Shown in pieces: positions 28,721 through 37,475 of a stretch of DNA of 64,000 nt (position 1 is its first letter; each line of letters starts with the position of its first letter). The DNA is from Brachybacterium alimentarium (GTDB taxonomy: Bacteria; Actinomycetota; Actinomycetes; Actinomycetales; Dermabacteraceae), in NCBI RefSeq assembly GCF_002332425.1, contig NZ_NRGS01000007.1:1-64000 (forward strand), written 5' to 3'. A model generated the notes under the pieces. That model was given only the letters and a program-made list of their open reading frames with translations, was not told the origin of the DNA and searched no databases. The translations under genes were made by a program, and so were the position numbers.

Positions 28721-31317
28721 CGGTGGTCCTCCTCGGCTCCGGAGCGCTCGAGAGCCTCCGGCCGGACGAGCAGGGCGACGGGCCACGTGGTGAGCAGCTC
28801 GTGGAGCGACACCATCCCTCCCTCGACCTCGATCCCGCTGAGCAGGTCACACCAGCGTCCCTCCGGCAGGGCAGCACGGGCATCAGCCCATCCGCCGCGC
28901 TGGGCGAGACCGTGGGCCAGCCGGGTGACGACGGTGACCGCCTCGACCTCGCCCTCACCCACGGCACGTCCGAACGCCACGGCATGCCCCGTGGTCGTGG
29001 GCAGAGGACGATAGTCGGCCTCGCGCCCCTGGAACAGGTCGGGACGATCCCGGCGCAGCACCAGCGCGCAGCGAGTCAGCCAGAGCTTCTCGTCCCCGAG
29101 GCCGTCGGGACCGGCGCCCTCGAGCATCCGGGACAGACGCTCCGCGTGGCGGGCATGATCGACAGGGCGACGGTTGTCCGGGTCCACCAGCGACAGGTCG
29201 ATGGTCTCGTTGCCCTGGTAGACGTCCGGCACCCCGGGCATCGTCAGCTGGATCAGCTTCTGTCCGAGGATGGCCGTGCGCTGGGCCGGCAGCGTGCGAC
29301 GGGTCCACTCGCCGAGCAGCTGCGCCACCTCCTCCGACCGCAGAGCGGCCCGACCCAGCTCGAGCACCTGCTCCTCGTACTCGGTGTCCTGATCCGTCCA
29401 GGTGGTGTGGGTCTTCGCCTCGCGCATGGCCTTGAGCAGATACCCCTCCAGTCGCTGCACCGAGATCCGCGGGCAGTCGGCGCCGGGCAGCTCCCAGCAC
29501 GACGCCAGGATCTGCCACAGCAGCAGTTCCATCGCGCCGTCGACCCGGTCTCCGCGCGAGACCGCCGTGACGCGCTGGAGGTCCTGCACCAGCACGGCCC
29601 ACTCCAGCGGCTGCTCGGTGAGGACGGCGAGGCGCGCACGCACGTCCTCGCTGCGCTTGGTGTCATGGGTGGACAGGGTGGTCATGGCATCGGGGTGGGT
29701 GCGCCGAATCTCCAGCGCATGGTCGTGGAGGTCGTCGGGCTCGACCCCGATCCGCTCCGGGTCGGAGCCCACCTCGTTGACCGCGACGAACCGCGTGTAC
29801 CGGTAGAAGGCCGTGTCCTCGAGCCCTTTCGCGTGCACCGGGCCGCAGGTCTGGGCGAAGCGCACGATGACCTCCGCGCGCTGTGCGCTCGCCGTACGGC
29901 CCGCGCTGCCCACTTCGTCCCCGCACACCAGAGCCACCACGGTCTCCATGGTCGAGACGACGTCCTCGTCGTCCCCGAGCGCCTCACGGGCCCGGGCAGC
30001 GGCCTGCTCGATGACGGCCCGCTCCGATCCCGGGGCCGGTTCGCCGGGCACGATGTATGCGCGGTAGCGGTCCATCGCTCCCAGCAGTGCGCGCAGCACC
30101 TTCTGGATGTTGCGCCGGGTGGTGTCGCGCAGGCGGATGTCCTCCTGGCAGATGTGGTGGATCAGGGTGGTCAGGCGCTCGAGCTCCGCCCAGAGGCTGG
30201 TCGAGACGATCTGCTCGGTGGACTCGGCGGCGACCTCCGAGAACGGCCGCAGATCACCGGTGCGCCGCTGCCACAGATGGGTCAGGCCGAGGGCCCCGTG
30301 CGGATCATGGAACAGGCCGCCCACGCGCCGCAGGGCGTCGTAGCCGGTGGTCCCCGCGCAGGCGAAGTCCCCGGGCAGGTGCTCGTCGCCCTCGAGGATC
30401 TTCTCCACCACGGTCCAGGCCCCCGCGGTGGCGTGCTCGAGATCGCGCAGGTAACCGCGCGGATCGGTGAGGCCGTCGGGGTGGTCGATCCGATAGCCGT
30501 CGATCACGCCCTCCCCCTGCAGCCGCAGCAGGGTGGCATGGGTCGCCTCGAAGACGTGGGGGAGCTCGACGCGGATCGCAGCGAGCGTGTCCACGTCGAA
30601 GAACCTGCGGTAATTCAGCTCGTCGTCGGAGACCTTCCAATAGGCCAGGCGGTACCACTGGTGATTCAGCAGGTCCGCAAGTCCCAGATGCTGGGTGCCG
30701 GCAGCGACGGGGAGGACGTGATCGAAGTACCGCACCACGGTCTCCTCGACGGTGGTGCCGTCGGCCTGAGGGATCTTCTCGACCCCCATCTCGATCTCCT
30801 CGTCGGCCAGGACGGCGCCGATCGGCCGGCCGAGCACCGGCACGAGGATCGATCGTGCGGAGGACGGATCGATGTCGAACCAGTCGGCGAAGGGGGAGTC
30901 CGGACCATCGCGCAGAACGGACCACAGGGGACGGTTGTGCCAGATGGGCGTGGGAATCGCCATGTGGTTGGGCACCACGTCGACGATCAGACCCATGCCG
31001 TGGTCGTGGGCGGCCGCGGCGAGCCGGCGCAGTGCGTCCTCCCCGCCGATCTCCCTGCTGATGCGCGTGTGGTCGACGACGTCGTACCCGTGGGTCGAGC
31101 CCGGTGCGGCCTGCAGGACGGGGGAGCAGAACACGTGGCCCACCCCGAGCCGGGCCAGGTAGGGGACCAGGGCGGCAGCGTCGTCCGCGGTGAAGTCGGC
31201 GTGCAGCTGCAGACGGTACGTCGACGTCGGGACACTGCGGGCCATCGAGCCGGCGCCGTTGCGGCCAGAGGCCGTGGGACGGGCCGACGGGGCAGCAGTG
31301 GGATCAGGCATGGCCAT
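28717..31317 (-). CDS. treY: Maltooligosyl trehalose synthase
   Basis: 866 aa GH13 enzyme that isomerises the reducing-end linkage of glucan chains to alpha-1,1. Start of the core is VPTSTYRLQLHADFT, followed by VFCSPVLQAAPGSTHGYDVV and LIVDVVPNHMA. The catalytic region has GYRIDHPDGLTDP and, later, KGLEDTAFYRYTRFVA and LSTHDTKRSEDVRARL, all diagnostic of TreY. Two ATGs (31317, 31311) follow an AAGGAGAG; the first is used here. It lies 48 nt after glgX and overlaps treZ. Confidence 0.94.
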   Translation of the reverse strand: MAMPDPTAAPSARPTASGRNGAGSMARSVPTSTYRLQLHADFTADDAAALVPYLARLGVGHVFCSPVLQAAPGSTHGYDVVDHTRISREIGGEDALRRLAAAAHDHGMGLIVDVVPNHMAIPTPIWHNRPLWSVLRDGPDSPFADWFDIDPSSARSILVPVLGRPIGAVLADEEIEMGVEKIPQADGTTVEETVVRYFDHVLPVAAGTQHLGLADLLNHQWYRLAYWKVSDDELNYRRFFDVDTLAAIRVELPHVFEATHATLLRLQGEGVIDGYRIDHPDGLTDPRGYLRDLEHATAGAWTVVEKILEGDEHLPGDFACAGTTGYDALRRVGGLFHDPHGALGLTHLWQRRTGDLRPFSEVAAESTEQIVSTSLWAELERLTTLIHHICQEDIRLRDTTRRNIQKVLRALLGAMDRYRAYIVPGEPAPGSERAVIEQAAARAREALGDDEDVVSTMETVVALVCGDEVGSAGRTASAQRAEVIVRFAQTCGPVHAKGLEDTAFYRYTRFVAVNEVGSDPERIGVEPDDLHDHALEIRRTHPDAMTTLSTHDTKRSEDVRARLAVLTEQPLEWAVLVQDLQRVTAVSRGDRVDGAMELLLWQILASCWELPGADCPRISVQRLEGYLLKAMREAKTHTTWTDQDTEYEEQVLELGRAALRSEEVAQLLGEWTRRTLPAQRTAILGQKLIQLTMPGVPDVYQGNETIDLSLVDPDNRRPVDHARHAERLSRMLEGAGPDGLGDEKLWLTRCALVLRRDRPDLFQGREADYRPLPTTTGHAVAFGRAVGEGEVEAVTVVTRLAHGLAQRGGWADARAALPEGRWCDLLSGIEVEGGMVSLHELLTTWPVALLVRPEALERSGAEEDHR

Positions 31318-31365
31318 GGGGTGCTCTCCTTCGCGCCGGTCGTGCCTCCCGCCGGAGGCGCGGCG

Positions 31366-33525
31366 TCAGGCGCGGGTGGTCGGTTCGTGGTCCTCGCCGG
31401 TGGGTTCGTCGTCGGACATCGGCGGGCGCAGGAGGACCAGCAGCGAGTGCGAGGGGCGGGTGACCGACTGTCCGGCTGTGAGGGTCTCCCCGAGCTCCAT
31501 GGTGGTCCCGGTGCCGAGGGTCACGGTCCAGCTCTCGCCGTGGTCGGCGGGAGGGAGCGTGAACTCGACGTCGTTGCCGGAGGCGTTGAACAGCAGCAGT
31601 GCGGAGTCATCGACGATGCGTTCCCCGCGCAGCGTGGGCTCGGGGATCGCGGAGCCGTTGAGGAACATGATCAGGCACTTGTTCTCGGCCGATTCCCAGT
31701 CCTCCGCGGTCATCAGAGTGCCGTCGGTGCCGATCCACTCCACGTCGGCGAGCGGGGAACCGGCGTCCTCACGGACCACGCCCTGCAGGAAGCGGCGTCG
31801 GCGGAAGATCGGGTGCTTCTGGCGCAGGGCGATCATCTGCTGGGTGAACCAGAGCATGTCCATCTGGTCGGTGTCCAGCTCCCAGTGCATCCACGCGGTC
31901 TCGTTGTCCTGGCAGTAGGTGTTGTTGTTGCCTCCCTGGGTGCGGCCCATCTCGTCGCCGTGCAGGATCATGGGCACGCCCTGGCTCACCAGCAGGGTCG
32001 CCATGAGGTTCTTGGCCCGGCGCAGGCGCAGGGCGCGCACCTCGGGATCCTCGCTCGGGCCCTCGACACCGGAGTTCCAGGAACGGTTGTGGCTCTCGCC
32101 GTCGCGGCCGTCCTCCCCGTTGTCCTCGTTGTGGCGTTCGTTGTAGGAGACGAGGTCACGCATCGTGAAGCCGTCGTGCGCGGTGACGAAGTTGATCGAG
32201 GCGATCGGGGTGCGGCCGGTGTGCTGGTAGAGGTCCGAGCTGCCGGCAAGACGGGAGGTGAAGTCGCCGAGCACGCCGGGCTCGGAGCGGTGGAAGTCGC
32301 GGACGGTGTCGCGGTAGTGCCCGTTCCACTCCGACCACAGGGGCGGGAAGCCTCCCACCTGGTAGCCGCCCTCGCCGAGATCCCAGGGCTCGGCGATCAG
32401 CTTGACCTGCGAGATGATCGGATCCTGCTGGATGATGTCGAAGAACGCGGAGAGCCGGTCCACCTCGTGCAGCTCGCGTGCGAGGGTCGAGGCGAGATCG
32501 AAGCGGAACCCGTCCACGTGCATCTCGGTGATCCAGTAGCGCAGCGAGTCCATGATCAGCTGCAGCACGTGCGGGGTGCGCATGAGCAGCGAGTTCCCGG
32601 TGCCGGTGGTGTCGTAGTAGTGCGCCCTGTCCTCCTCGACGAGCCGGTAGTACGAGGAGTTGTCGATCCCGCGGAAGCAGAGCGTGGGGCCCATGTGGTT
32701 GCCCTCGGCGGTGTGGTTGTAGACGACATCGAGGATGACCTCGATATCGGCCTCATGGAGGTTCTTCACCATCTGCTTGAACTCCTGGACCTGCTGCCCG
32801 GTGTCCCCGCCATAGGCGTATTCATTGTGCGGCGCGAAGAAGCCGATCGTGTTGTAGCCCCAGTAGTTGCGCATCCCCTTCTCGACGAGGTGCCCGTCCT
32901 GCACGAACTGGTGGACCGGCATCAGCTCGACCGCCGTGACCCCGAGCTCCTTGAGATGGTCGATGATCGCGGGATGTCCCATGGCCACGTAGGTCCCGCG
33001 GATGCCGTCGTCGATGTCCGGATGCAGCATCGTCAGACCCTTGACGTGCGCCTCGTAGATCACGGTGTCGTGGTACTCGTGCGCCGGCGGATGGTCGTTG
33101 CCCCAGTCGAAGAACGGGGAGACCACCACCGAGTGCATGGTGTGCGCGGCCGAGTCCTCCTCGTGGCGCTGCTCCGGGTCCTCGAAGCTGTAGCTGTACA
33201 GCGACCGGTGGTTGCTCGCCATCCCCGCGATCGCCTTCGCGTAGGGGTCCAGGAGCAGCTTCGAGGGGTCGCAGCGATGCCCCGCAGCGGGGTCGAAGGG
33301 ACCATGGATCCGGTACCCGTAGCGCTGTCCGGGCTGCACGGAGGGCACGTAGACGTGCCAGACGTACGCGTCGACCTCGGTGATCTCCACGGCCCGTTCG
33401 GTGCCGTCCTCGGCGAGGAGGCACAGCTCCACGCGTTCTGCGACCTCCGAGAACAGGGCGAAGTTGGTCCCGGAGCCGTCGAACGTGGCACCGAGGGGGT
33501 AGGACTGACCGGTCCAGATCTGCAT
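31366..33525 (-). CDS. glgX: Glycogen debranching enzyme GlgX/TreX
   Basis: 719 aa GH13_11 isoamylase that cleaves alpha-1,6 branches of glycogen, supplying linear glucans to TreY. N-terminal CBM48-like start GQSYPLGATFDGSGTNFALF; GYRIHGPFDP; EAHVKGLT; DVVYNHTAEGN; GFRFDLASTLAR (nucleophile Asp); LIAEPWDLGEGGYQVGGFPP (acid/base Glu); FVTAHDGFTMRDL (third Asp). The ATG is preceded by TACTGT at 6 nt and no Shine-Dalgarno, so a leaderless start is likely. First gene of the glgX-treY-treZ operon. Confidence 0.93.
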   Translation of the reverse strand: MQIWTGQSYPLGATFDGSGTNFALFSEVAERVELCLLAEDGTERAVEITEVDAYVWHVYVPSVQPGQRYGYRIHGPFDPAAGHRCDPSKLLLDPYAKAIAGMASNHRSLYSYSFEDPEQRHEEDSAAHTMHSVVVSPFFDWGNDHPPAHEYHDTVIYEAHVKGLTMLHPDIDDGIRGTYVAMGHPAIIDHLKELGVTAVELMPVHQFVQDGHLVEKGMRNYWGYNTIGFFAPHNEYAYGGDTGQQVQEFKQMVKNLHEADIEVILDVVYNHTAEGNHMGPTLCFRGIDNSSYYRLVEEDRAHYYDTTGTGNSLLMRTPHVLQLIMDSLRYWITEMHVDGFRFDLASTLARELHEVDRLSAFFDIIQQDPIISQVKLIAEPWDLGEGGYQVGGFPPLWSEWNGHYRDTVRDFHRSEPGVLGDFTSRLAGSSDLYQHTGRTPIASINFVTAHDGFTMRDLVSYNERHNEDNGEDGRDGESHNRSWNSGVEGPSEDPEVRALRLRRAKNLMATLLVSQGVPMILHGDEMGRTQGGNNNTYCQDNETAWMHWELDTDQMDMLWFTQQMIALRQKHPIFRRRRFLQGVVREDAGSPLADVEWIGTDGTLMTAEDWESAENKCLIMFLNGSAIPEPTLRGERIVDDSALLLFNASGNDVEFTLPPADHGESWTVTLGTGTTMELGETLTAGQSVTRPSHSLLVLLRPPMSDDEPTGEDHEPTTRA

Positions 33526-33531
33526 GGGCCC

Positions 33532-33537
33532 ACAGTA
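33532..33537 (-). promoter_or_regulatory. Putative -10 box for leaderless glgX operon mRNA
   Basis: TACTGT on the minus strand, 6 nt before the glgX ATG. The tRNA terminator hairpin at 33563-33591 lies immediately upstream, so the -35 region would fall close to or within that hairpin. Confidence 0.5.
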
Positions 33538-33562
33538 GCCGTGGCCCGCGCCCGGACAGCAC

Positions 33563-33591
33563 AGAACCCCCGGTCATGGACCGGGGGTTCT
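33563..33591 (-). terminator. Terminator of the minus-strand tRNA operon
   Basis: A perfect 13-bp stem (agaacccccggtc / gaccgggggttct) with a 3-nt loop begins 3 nt after the encoded CCA of tRNA-Val. It separates the tRNA transcript from glgX on the same strand. Confidence 0.85.
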
Positions 33592-33593
33592 CG

Positions 33594-33668
33594 TGGTGGG
33601 CGATACTGGGATCGAACCAGTGACCTCTTCCGTGTCAGGGAAGCGCGCTACCGCTGCGCCAATCGCCC
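33594..33668 (-). tRNA. tRNA-Val (GAC)
   Basis: Acceptor stem GGGCGAT/ATCGCCC, anticodon arm cttcc-ctGACac-ggaag, T loop GGTTCGATCCC, discriminator A, and CCA encoded in the gene. Mature body 33597-33668. It is identical to the plus-strand copy at 34572 and lies downstream of tRNA-Gly in a two-gene operon. Confidence 0.95.
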
Positions 33669-33695
33669 GTGCATCCGAAGACGCGGGGGAGGGAG

Positions 33696-33771
33696 TGGAG
33701 CGGACGACCGGATTCGAACCGGCGACCCTCACCTTGGCAAGGTGATGCTCTACCAACTGAGCTACGTCCGC
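33696..33771 (-). tRNA. tRNA-Gly (GCC)
   Basis: Acceptor GCGGACG/CGTCCGC, D arm with AGCTCAGTTGGTAGAGC, anticodon loop TTGCCAA (GCC), T loop GGTTCGAATCC, discriminator T, and an encoded CCA. Mature body 33699-33771. A second copy without CCA lies at 34331 on the plus strand. Confidence 0.95.
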
Positions 33772-33796
33772 AGGTCAGCGGGGCTGACGGATCAGT

Positions 33797-33825
33797 ACTT
33801 TATGCGTCCCTCGGGCACGGCGCAA
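33797..33825 (-). promoter_or_regulatory. Promoter of the minus-strand tRNA-Gly/Val operon
   Basis: TTGCGC (-35, 33825-33820), a 17-bp spacer and TAAAGT (-10, 33802-33797) on the minus strand. Transcription would start about 20 nt before tRNA-Gly. This is the clearest two-box promoter in the window. Confidence 0.7.
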
Positions 33826-33950
33826 ATGCTGATGGCCTGCAGTGTCAGAGGTCACGCAGGGTGGGGCGCGGCGTGCAGGGTGCGGCGGTCGGGCGGCGTC
33901 GGGCAGGTAGCGAACAGAGGTGCGCAGACTGCGAAACCTGGTGGGCTCGC

Positions 33951-33974
33951 CTCGCTCGCTCGCTCGCTCGCTCG
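33951..33974 (+). repeat. (CTCG)6 tetranucleotide repeat
   Basis: Six perfect CTCG units in the non-coding spacer between the divergent tRNA operons. Not a multiple of three and not in a gene. Confidence 0.9.
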
Positions 33975-34055
33975 CGGGTCAGGGGCGAGGCATGGAGAGG
34001 GTGGGAGGGGACGGAAGTGGCCGGACAGCGGTTGAGGCGGTCAGGAAGGAACAGG

Positions 34056-34084
34056 AGGGGTCGGGAGGGGTCGGGAGGGGCTGG
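34056..34084 (+). repeat. 10-bp G-rich tandem repeat, G-quadruplex motif
   Basis: Unit aggggtcggg twice, then aggggctgg. Five G-runs of three or four (34057-60, 34063-65, 34067-70, 34073-75, 34077-80) are separated by 1-2 nt loops, which meets the usual sequence rule for a stable G-quadruplex on the plus strand, ~150 bp before tRNA-Val(CAC). Confidence 0.75.
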
Positions 34085-34232
34085 CGAGAGGCTTGGGGGC
34101 GGGTGGCGCTCGGCACGCCGCGGTGCGGCGCGATGTAGGTCACGTCGGAAGTGGTCATCGAGCCCGATGGACCTCATGTAAGCTTCTTCGAGTCCGCTCG
34201 GGAGAGTGGATGTCGAGGGTGGAAGCACCTTC

Positions 34233-34304
34233 GGGCGATTGGCGCAGGGGTAGCGCGCTTCCTTCACACGGAAGAGGTCACTGGTTCGATCCCAGTATCG
34301 CCCA
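34233..34304 (+). tRNA. tRNA-Val (CAC)
   Basis: Same body as the Val-GAC genes except for a few bases; anticodon arm cttcc-ttCACac-ggaag gives CAC, reading GTG codons. Acceptor GGGCGAT/ATCGCCC, discriminator A, then CGG, so CCA is not encoded. First gene of the plus-strand tRNA operon. Confidence 0.95.
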
Positions 34305-34330
34305 CGGCGGAGTCCTCGGACTGTCGCCAT

Positions 34331-34403
34331 GCGGACGTAGCTCAGTTGGTAGAGCATCACCTTGCCAAGGTGAGGGTCGCCGGTTCGAATCCGGTCGTCC
34401 GCT
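34331..34403 (+). tRNA. tRNA-Gly (GCC)
   Basis: Identical mature sequence to the minus-strand copy at 33699-33771, anticodon loop TTGCCAA. The 3' end is followed by CCG rather than CCA. It lies 26 nt after tRNA-Val(CAC). Confidence 0.95.
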
Positions 34404-34467
34404 CCGGGAGCGGCGCACTCGACGTCACGTCGGGAGCGCCGTTTCACGTAGATGCGAGAGCATCTGC

Positions 34468-34538
34468 GGTGGGTTGGCCGAGAGGCGAGGCAACGGCCTG
34501 CAAAGCCGTGTACACGGGTTCGAATCCCGTACCCACCT
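34468..34538 (+). tRNA. tRNA-Cys (GCA)
   Basis: Acceptor GGTGGGT/ACCCACC, D arm TGGCCGAGAGGCGAGGCA, anticodon stem ACGGC/GCCGT with loop CTGCAAA (GCA), T loop GGTTCGAATCC, discriminator T, no encoded CCA. Confidence 0.95.
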
Positions 34539-34571
34539 CGACGGTGTCGAGTGCTTGCACAGATGCCGCCC

Positions 34572-34646
34572 GGGCGATTGGCGCAGCGGTAGCGCGCTTC
34601 CCTGACACGGAAGAGGTCACTGGTTCGATCCCAGTATCGCCCACCA
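34572..34646 (+). tRNA. tRNA-Val (GAC)
   Basis: Mature part (34572-34643) identical to the minus-strand tRNA-Val(GAC); anticodon loop CTGACAC; CCA encoded at 34644-34646. Last gene of the plus-strand Val-Gly-Cys-Val operon and followed by a strong hairpin. Confidence 0.95.
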
Positions 34647-34650
34647 GCAC

Positions 34651-34681
34651 GCAGGGCCCCGGTCTCGGACCGGGGCCCTGC
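34651..34681 (+). terminator. Terminator of the plus-strand tRNA operon
   Basis: A perfect 14-bp stem (gcagggccccggtc / gaccggggccctgc) with loop tcg, 5 nt after the tRNA-Val CCA. No T run, as is common in high-GC actinobacteria. Confidence 0.85.
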
Positions 34682-34843
34682 GCCATGTCCGGGCCGCTCT
34701 CCGAGCGCGACGCCCGTGAGCACTGAGCGCTCTGCCCGTGACCATTCGGGCACTCGGCTCGTGGGCAGAGCTCCTCGACCGATACCATCGCCCGTGGAGC
34801 CGGCATCGTCGGCCGGCTCGACCCGACATCAAGGAGCATCCCT

Positions 34844-36844
34844 GTGGCCCAGATCGCCATCACCCTCGACGGTTCCCCCCACCAGCTCGAGGAAGGGACC
34901 ACGGGCGCCGAGCTGTTCGCGGACGACACCTCGATCATCGCCCTGCGCCTCGACGGCGAGCTGCGTGACCTCCACACCCCGCTCATCGCGGGCCAGCAGG
35001 TCGAAGGGGTGACGATCTCCAGTGAGGACGGTCTGTCGATCCTCCGCCACAGCGCCGCGCACGTCCTGGCCCAGGCGGTGCAGAAGACGAATCCGGAGGC
35101 GAAGCTCGGGATCGGACCGCCCATCACCGACGGCTTCTACTACGACTTCGACGTCGCCGAGCCCTTCACCCCCGAGGCCCTGAAGGCGCTCGAGAAGGAG
35201 ATGGGCCGCATCGTGAAGGCCGGCCAGCGTTTCGTGCGCCGCGACATCAGCGACGACGCCGCCCGCGCGGAGGAGGCCGAGGAGCCGTACAAGCTCGAGC
35301 TGATCGGCCTGAAGTCCACGGCCGGGGATGCCGCCGAGGGCGCGAGCGTCGAGGTCGGCGAGGACGGCCTGACCATGTACGACAACGTCGACAAGAAGGG
35401 CGAGGTCGTCTGGACCGACCTGTGCCGCGGCCCGCACCTGCCCAGCACGAGGCTGATCGGCAACGGCTTCGCTCTGACCCGCTCGGCCGCCGCCTACTGG
35501 CGCGGCAGCGAGAAGAACCCGATGCTGCAGCGCGTGTACGGCACGGCCTGGCCCACCAAGGAGGAGCTGCGCGCCCACCAGGAGCGCATCGCCGAGGCAG
35601 AGCGCCGCGACCATCGCCGCCTCGGCAGCGAGCTGGACCTGTTCTCCTTCCCCGACGAGATCGGGTCCGGGCTGCCGGTGTTCCACCCCAAGGGCGCCAT
35701 GATCAAGATGGAGATGGAGGACTACTCGCGCCGTCGCCACGTCGAGGCCGGCTACTCCTTCGTCTCCACCCCGCACATCACGAAGAAGAACCTCTTCGAG
35801 ACCTCGAAGCACCTGGAGTGGTACGCGGAGGGCATGTACCCTCCGATGCACGTGGACGAGGAGCGCGACGAGGACGGCAACGTCACCCGTCAGGGCCAGG
35901 ACTACTACCTCAAGCCCATGAACTGCCCGATGCACAACCTCGTCTACAGCTCGCGCGGCCGCTCGTACCGTGAGCTGCCGCTGCGGCTGTTCGAGTTCGG
36001 CAGCGTGTACCGCTACGAGAAGTCCGGTGTCGTGCACGGCCTGACCCGCGCCCGCGGATTCACCCAGGACGACGCGCACATCTACACGACCCGCGAGCAG
36101 ATGCGCGAGGAGATCGCGGGCACCCTGGACTTCGTCCTGGGCCTGCTCAAGGACTACGGGCTGGACGACTTCTACCTCGAGCTGTCCACCCGTGACCCCG
36201 AGAAGTCCGTCGGCGACGAGGCGACCTGGGACGAGGCGACGGCCACCCTCGAGGAGGTCGCCACGGCTTCCGGCCTCGACCTGGTGCCGGACCCGGGCGG
36301 CGCCGCCTTCTACGGCCCCAAGATCTCCGTGCAGGCGAAGGACGCCATCGGCCGCACCTGGCAGCTCTCGACGATCCAGCTGGACTTCTTCGAACCGGAG
36401 CTGTTCGAGCTCGAGTACACGGCGTCCGACGGATCGCGCCAGCGCCCGGTGATGATCCATCGTGCGCTCTTCGGCTCCATCGAGCGCTTCTTCGGCGTGC
36501 TGCTCGAGCACTACGCCGGAGCATTCCCGGTGTGGCTCGCCCCGGTGCAGGTGGTCGGCATCCCGGTCGCCGCCGACTACGTCCCGTATCTCGAGGAGAT
36601 CGCCGCGAAGCTCCGCGCCCACGGCATCCGCGTCGAGGTGGACTCCTCGGACGACCGCATGCAGAAGAAGATCCGCACGCACACCAAGGAGAAGGTGCCC
36701 TTCCTGCTCATCGCCGGCGGCGAGGACCAGGCCAACGGCGCGGTCTCCTTCCGTCTGCGTGACGGCAGCCAGGACAACGGCATCGACGTGGACACCGCTG
36801 TGCAGCGCATCGTGGACGCCGTGAAGGACAAGGTGCAGGTGTGA
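34844..36844 (+). CDS. thrS: Threonyl-tRNA synthetase
   Basis: 666 aa class II synthetase. N-terminal TGS domain (~1-65), editing domain with [11 protein letters not shown] (the HxxxH zinc-like motif), catalytic core with MNCPMH (zinc Cys), motif 2 in [19 protein letters not shown] and motif 3 in [20 protein letters not shown]. The anticodon-binding domain starts at [14 protein letters not shown]. The GTG start is 7 nt after AAGGAG. A possible -10 box TACCAT lies at 34783-34788; no T-box leader is apparent. It overlaps the HIT gene by GTGA. Confidence 0.96.
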   Translation: MAQIAITLDGSPHQLEEGTTGAELFADDTSIIALRLDGELRDLHTPLIAGQQVEGVTISSEDGLSILRHSAAHVLAQAVQKTNPEAKLGIGPPITDGFYYDFDVAEPFTPEALKALEKEMGRIVKAGQRFVRRDISDDAARAEEAEEPYKLELIGLKSTAGDAAEGASVEVGEDGLTMYDNVDKKGEVVWTDLCRGPHLPSTRLIGNGFALTRSAAAYWRGSEKNPMLQRVYGTAWPTKEELRAHQERIAEAERRDHRRLGSELDLFSFPDEIGSGLPVFHPKGAMIKMEMEDYSRRRHVEAGYSFVSTPHITKKNLFETSKHLEWYAEGMYPPMHVDEERDEDGNVTRQGQDYYLKPMNCPMHNLVYSSRGRSYRELPLRLFEFGSVYRYEKSGVVHGLTRARGFTQDDAHIYTTREQMREEIAGTLDFVLGLLKDYGLDDFYLELSTRDPEKSVGDEATWDEATATLEEVATASGLDLVPDPGGAAFYGPKISVQAKDAIGRTWQLSTIQLDFFEPELFELEYTASDGSRQRPVMIHRALFGSIERFFGVLLEHYAGAFPVWLAPVQVVGIPVAADYVPYLEEIAAKLRAHGIRVEVDSSDDRMQKKIRTHTKEKVPFLLIAGGEDQANGAVSFRLRDGSQDNGIDVDTAVQRIVDAVKDKVQV

Positions 36845-37470
36845 GCGATCGGCTCTCCGGCGAGGAGCGGTCCACGATGGACGGCTCCTCGCCCCCGACG
36901 GTCGAGGACGCCCGCAGCTTCGCGGGCGTCCCCGACGGCACCGAGCGCCTGTGGACTCCGCACCGCATGGCCTACATCGGCGGGGAGAACAAGCCGTCGG
37001 ACCCGGATGACGGTGAGCAGTGCCCGTTCTGCTCGGCGCAGCACCGCACCGACGAGGACGCTCTGATCGTCCATCGCGGCCGGGTGGCGTACGTGATCCT
37101 GAACCTATACCCGTACAACGCGGGACATCTGCTGGTCTGCCCCTACCGCCACGTCGCGGACTACACGGAGCTCACTGACGACGAGGTGCGCGAGGTCGCC
37201 GAGCTGACGCGCACCGCCATGCGGGTGATCCGTCAGGTCTCCGCACCGGCCGGCTTCAACCTGGGCATGAACCAGGGGCCGGTCGCGGGCGCGGGGATCG
37301 CAGCGCATCTGCACCAGCACGTGGTGCCGCGCTGGATGGGGGACGCGAACTTCCTGCCCATCGTCGGGCGCACCAAGGCCGTGCCGATCCTCCTGGCGGA
37401 CACCCGTCGGCTGTACGCCGAGGCCTGGCCCGAGGCCTGGCCCGAGGACGACGGAAGCGGCGGGAGCTGA
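36841..37470 (+). CDS. HIT-domain nucleotide hydrolase/phosphorylase
   Basis: 209 aa. Zinc-type Cys pair CPFC (~residues 60-63) and the histidine triad [11 protein letters not shown] (~155-165) define the HIT family; the arrangement matches actinobacterial Ap4A phosphorylase (Rv2613c), which cleaves diadenosine tetraphosphate. Ap4A is made by aminoacyl-tRNA synthetases, and the gene overlaps thrS by 4 nt, as in M. tuberculosis. The pgsA gene that follows it there is not present here. Confidence 0.9.
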   Translation: MSDRLSGEERSTMDGSSPPTVEDARSFAGVPDGTERLWTPHRMAYIGGENKPSDPDDGEQCPFCSAQHRTDEDALIVHRGRVAYVILNLYPYNAGHLLVCPYRHVADYTELTDDEVREVAELTRTAMRVIRQVSAPAGFNLGMNQGPVAGAGIAAHLHQHVVPRWMGDANFLPIVGRTKAVPILLADTRRLYAEAWPEAWPEDDGSGGS

Positions 37471-37475
37471 TCTCG

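Larger units (their letters stand above)
33826..34232. other. Repeat-rich spacer between divergent tRNA operons
   Basis: About 400 bp with no supportable gene. It holds a (CTCG)6 repeat, a run of G-tracts with 10-bp periodicity and, near its right end, a possible TAAGCT -10 element (34179-34184) for the plus-strand tRNA operon with no matching -35. Purine-rich on the plus strand between about 34000 and 34110. Confidence 0.6.

Noticed and set aside
28708-34035. A 1775-codon open frame on the plus strand antisense to the whole treY-glgX region
   Set aside because: Stop codons are rare opposite GC-rich genes. The translation is Val/Gly/His/Asp-biased without domains and runs through the tRNA genes.
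33594-34646. tRNA genes as an integration site of a mobile element
   Set aside because: No integrase, no direct att-like repeats and no island-type composition flank the cluster; flanking genes are housekeeping.
34844-34880. T-box or other riboswitch before thrS
   Set aside because: The gap after the tRNA terminator is only ~160 bp and lacks the T-box conserved sequence and specifier stem.
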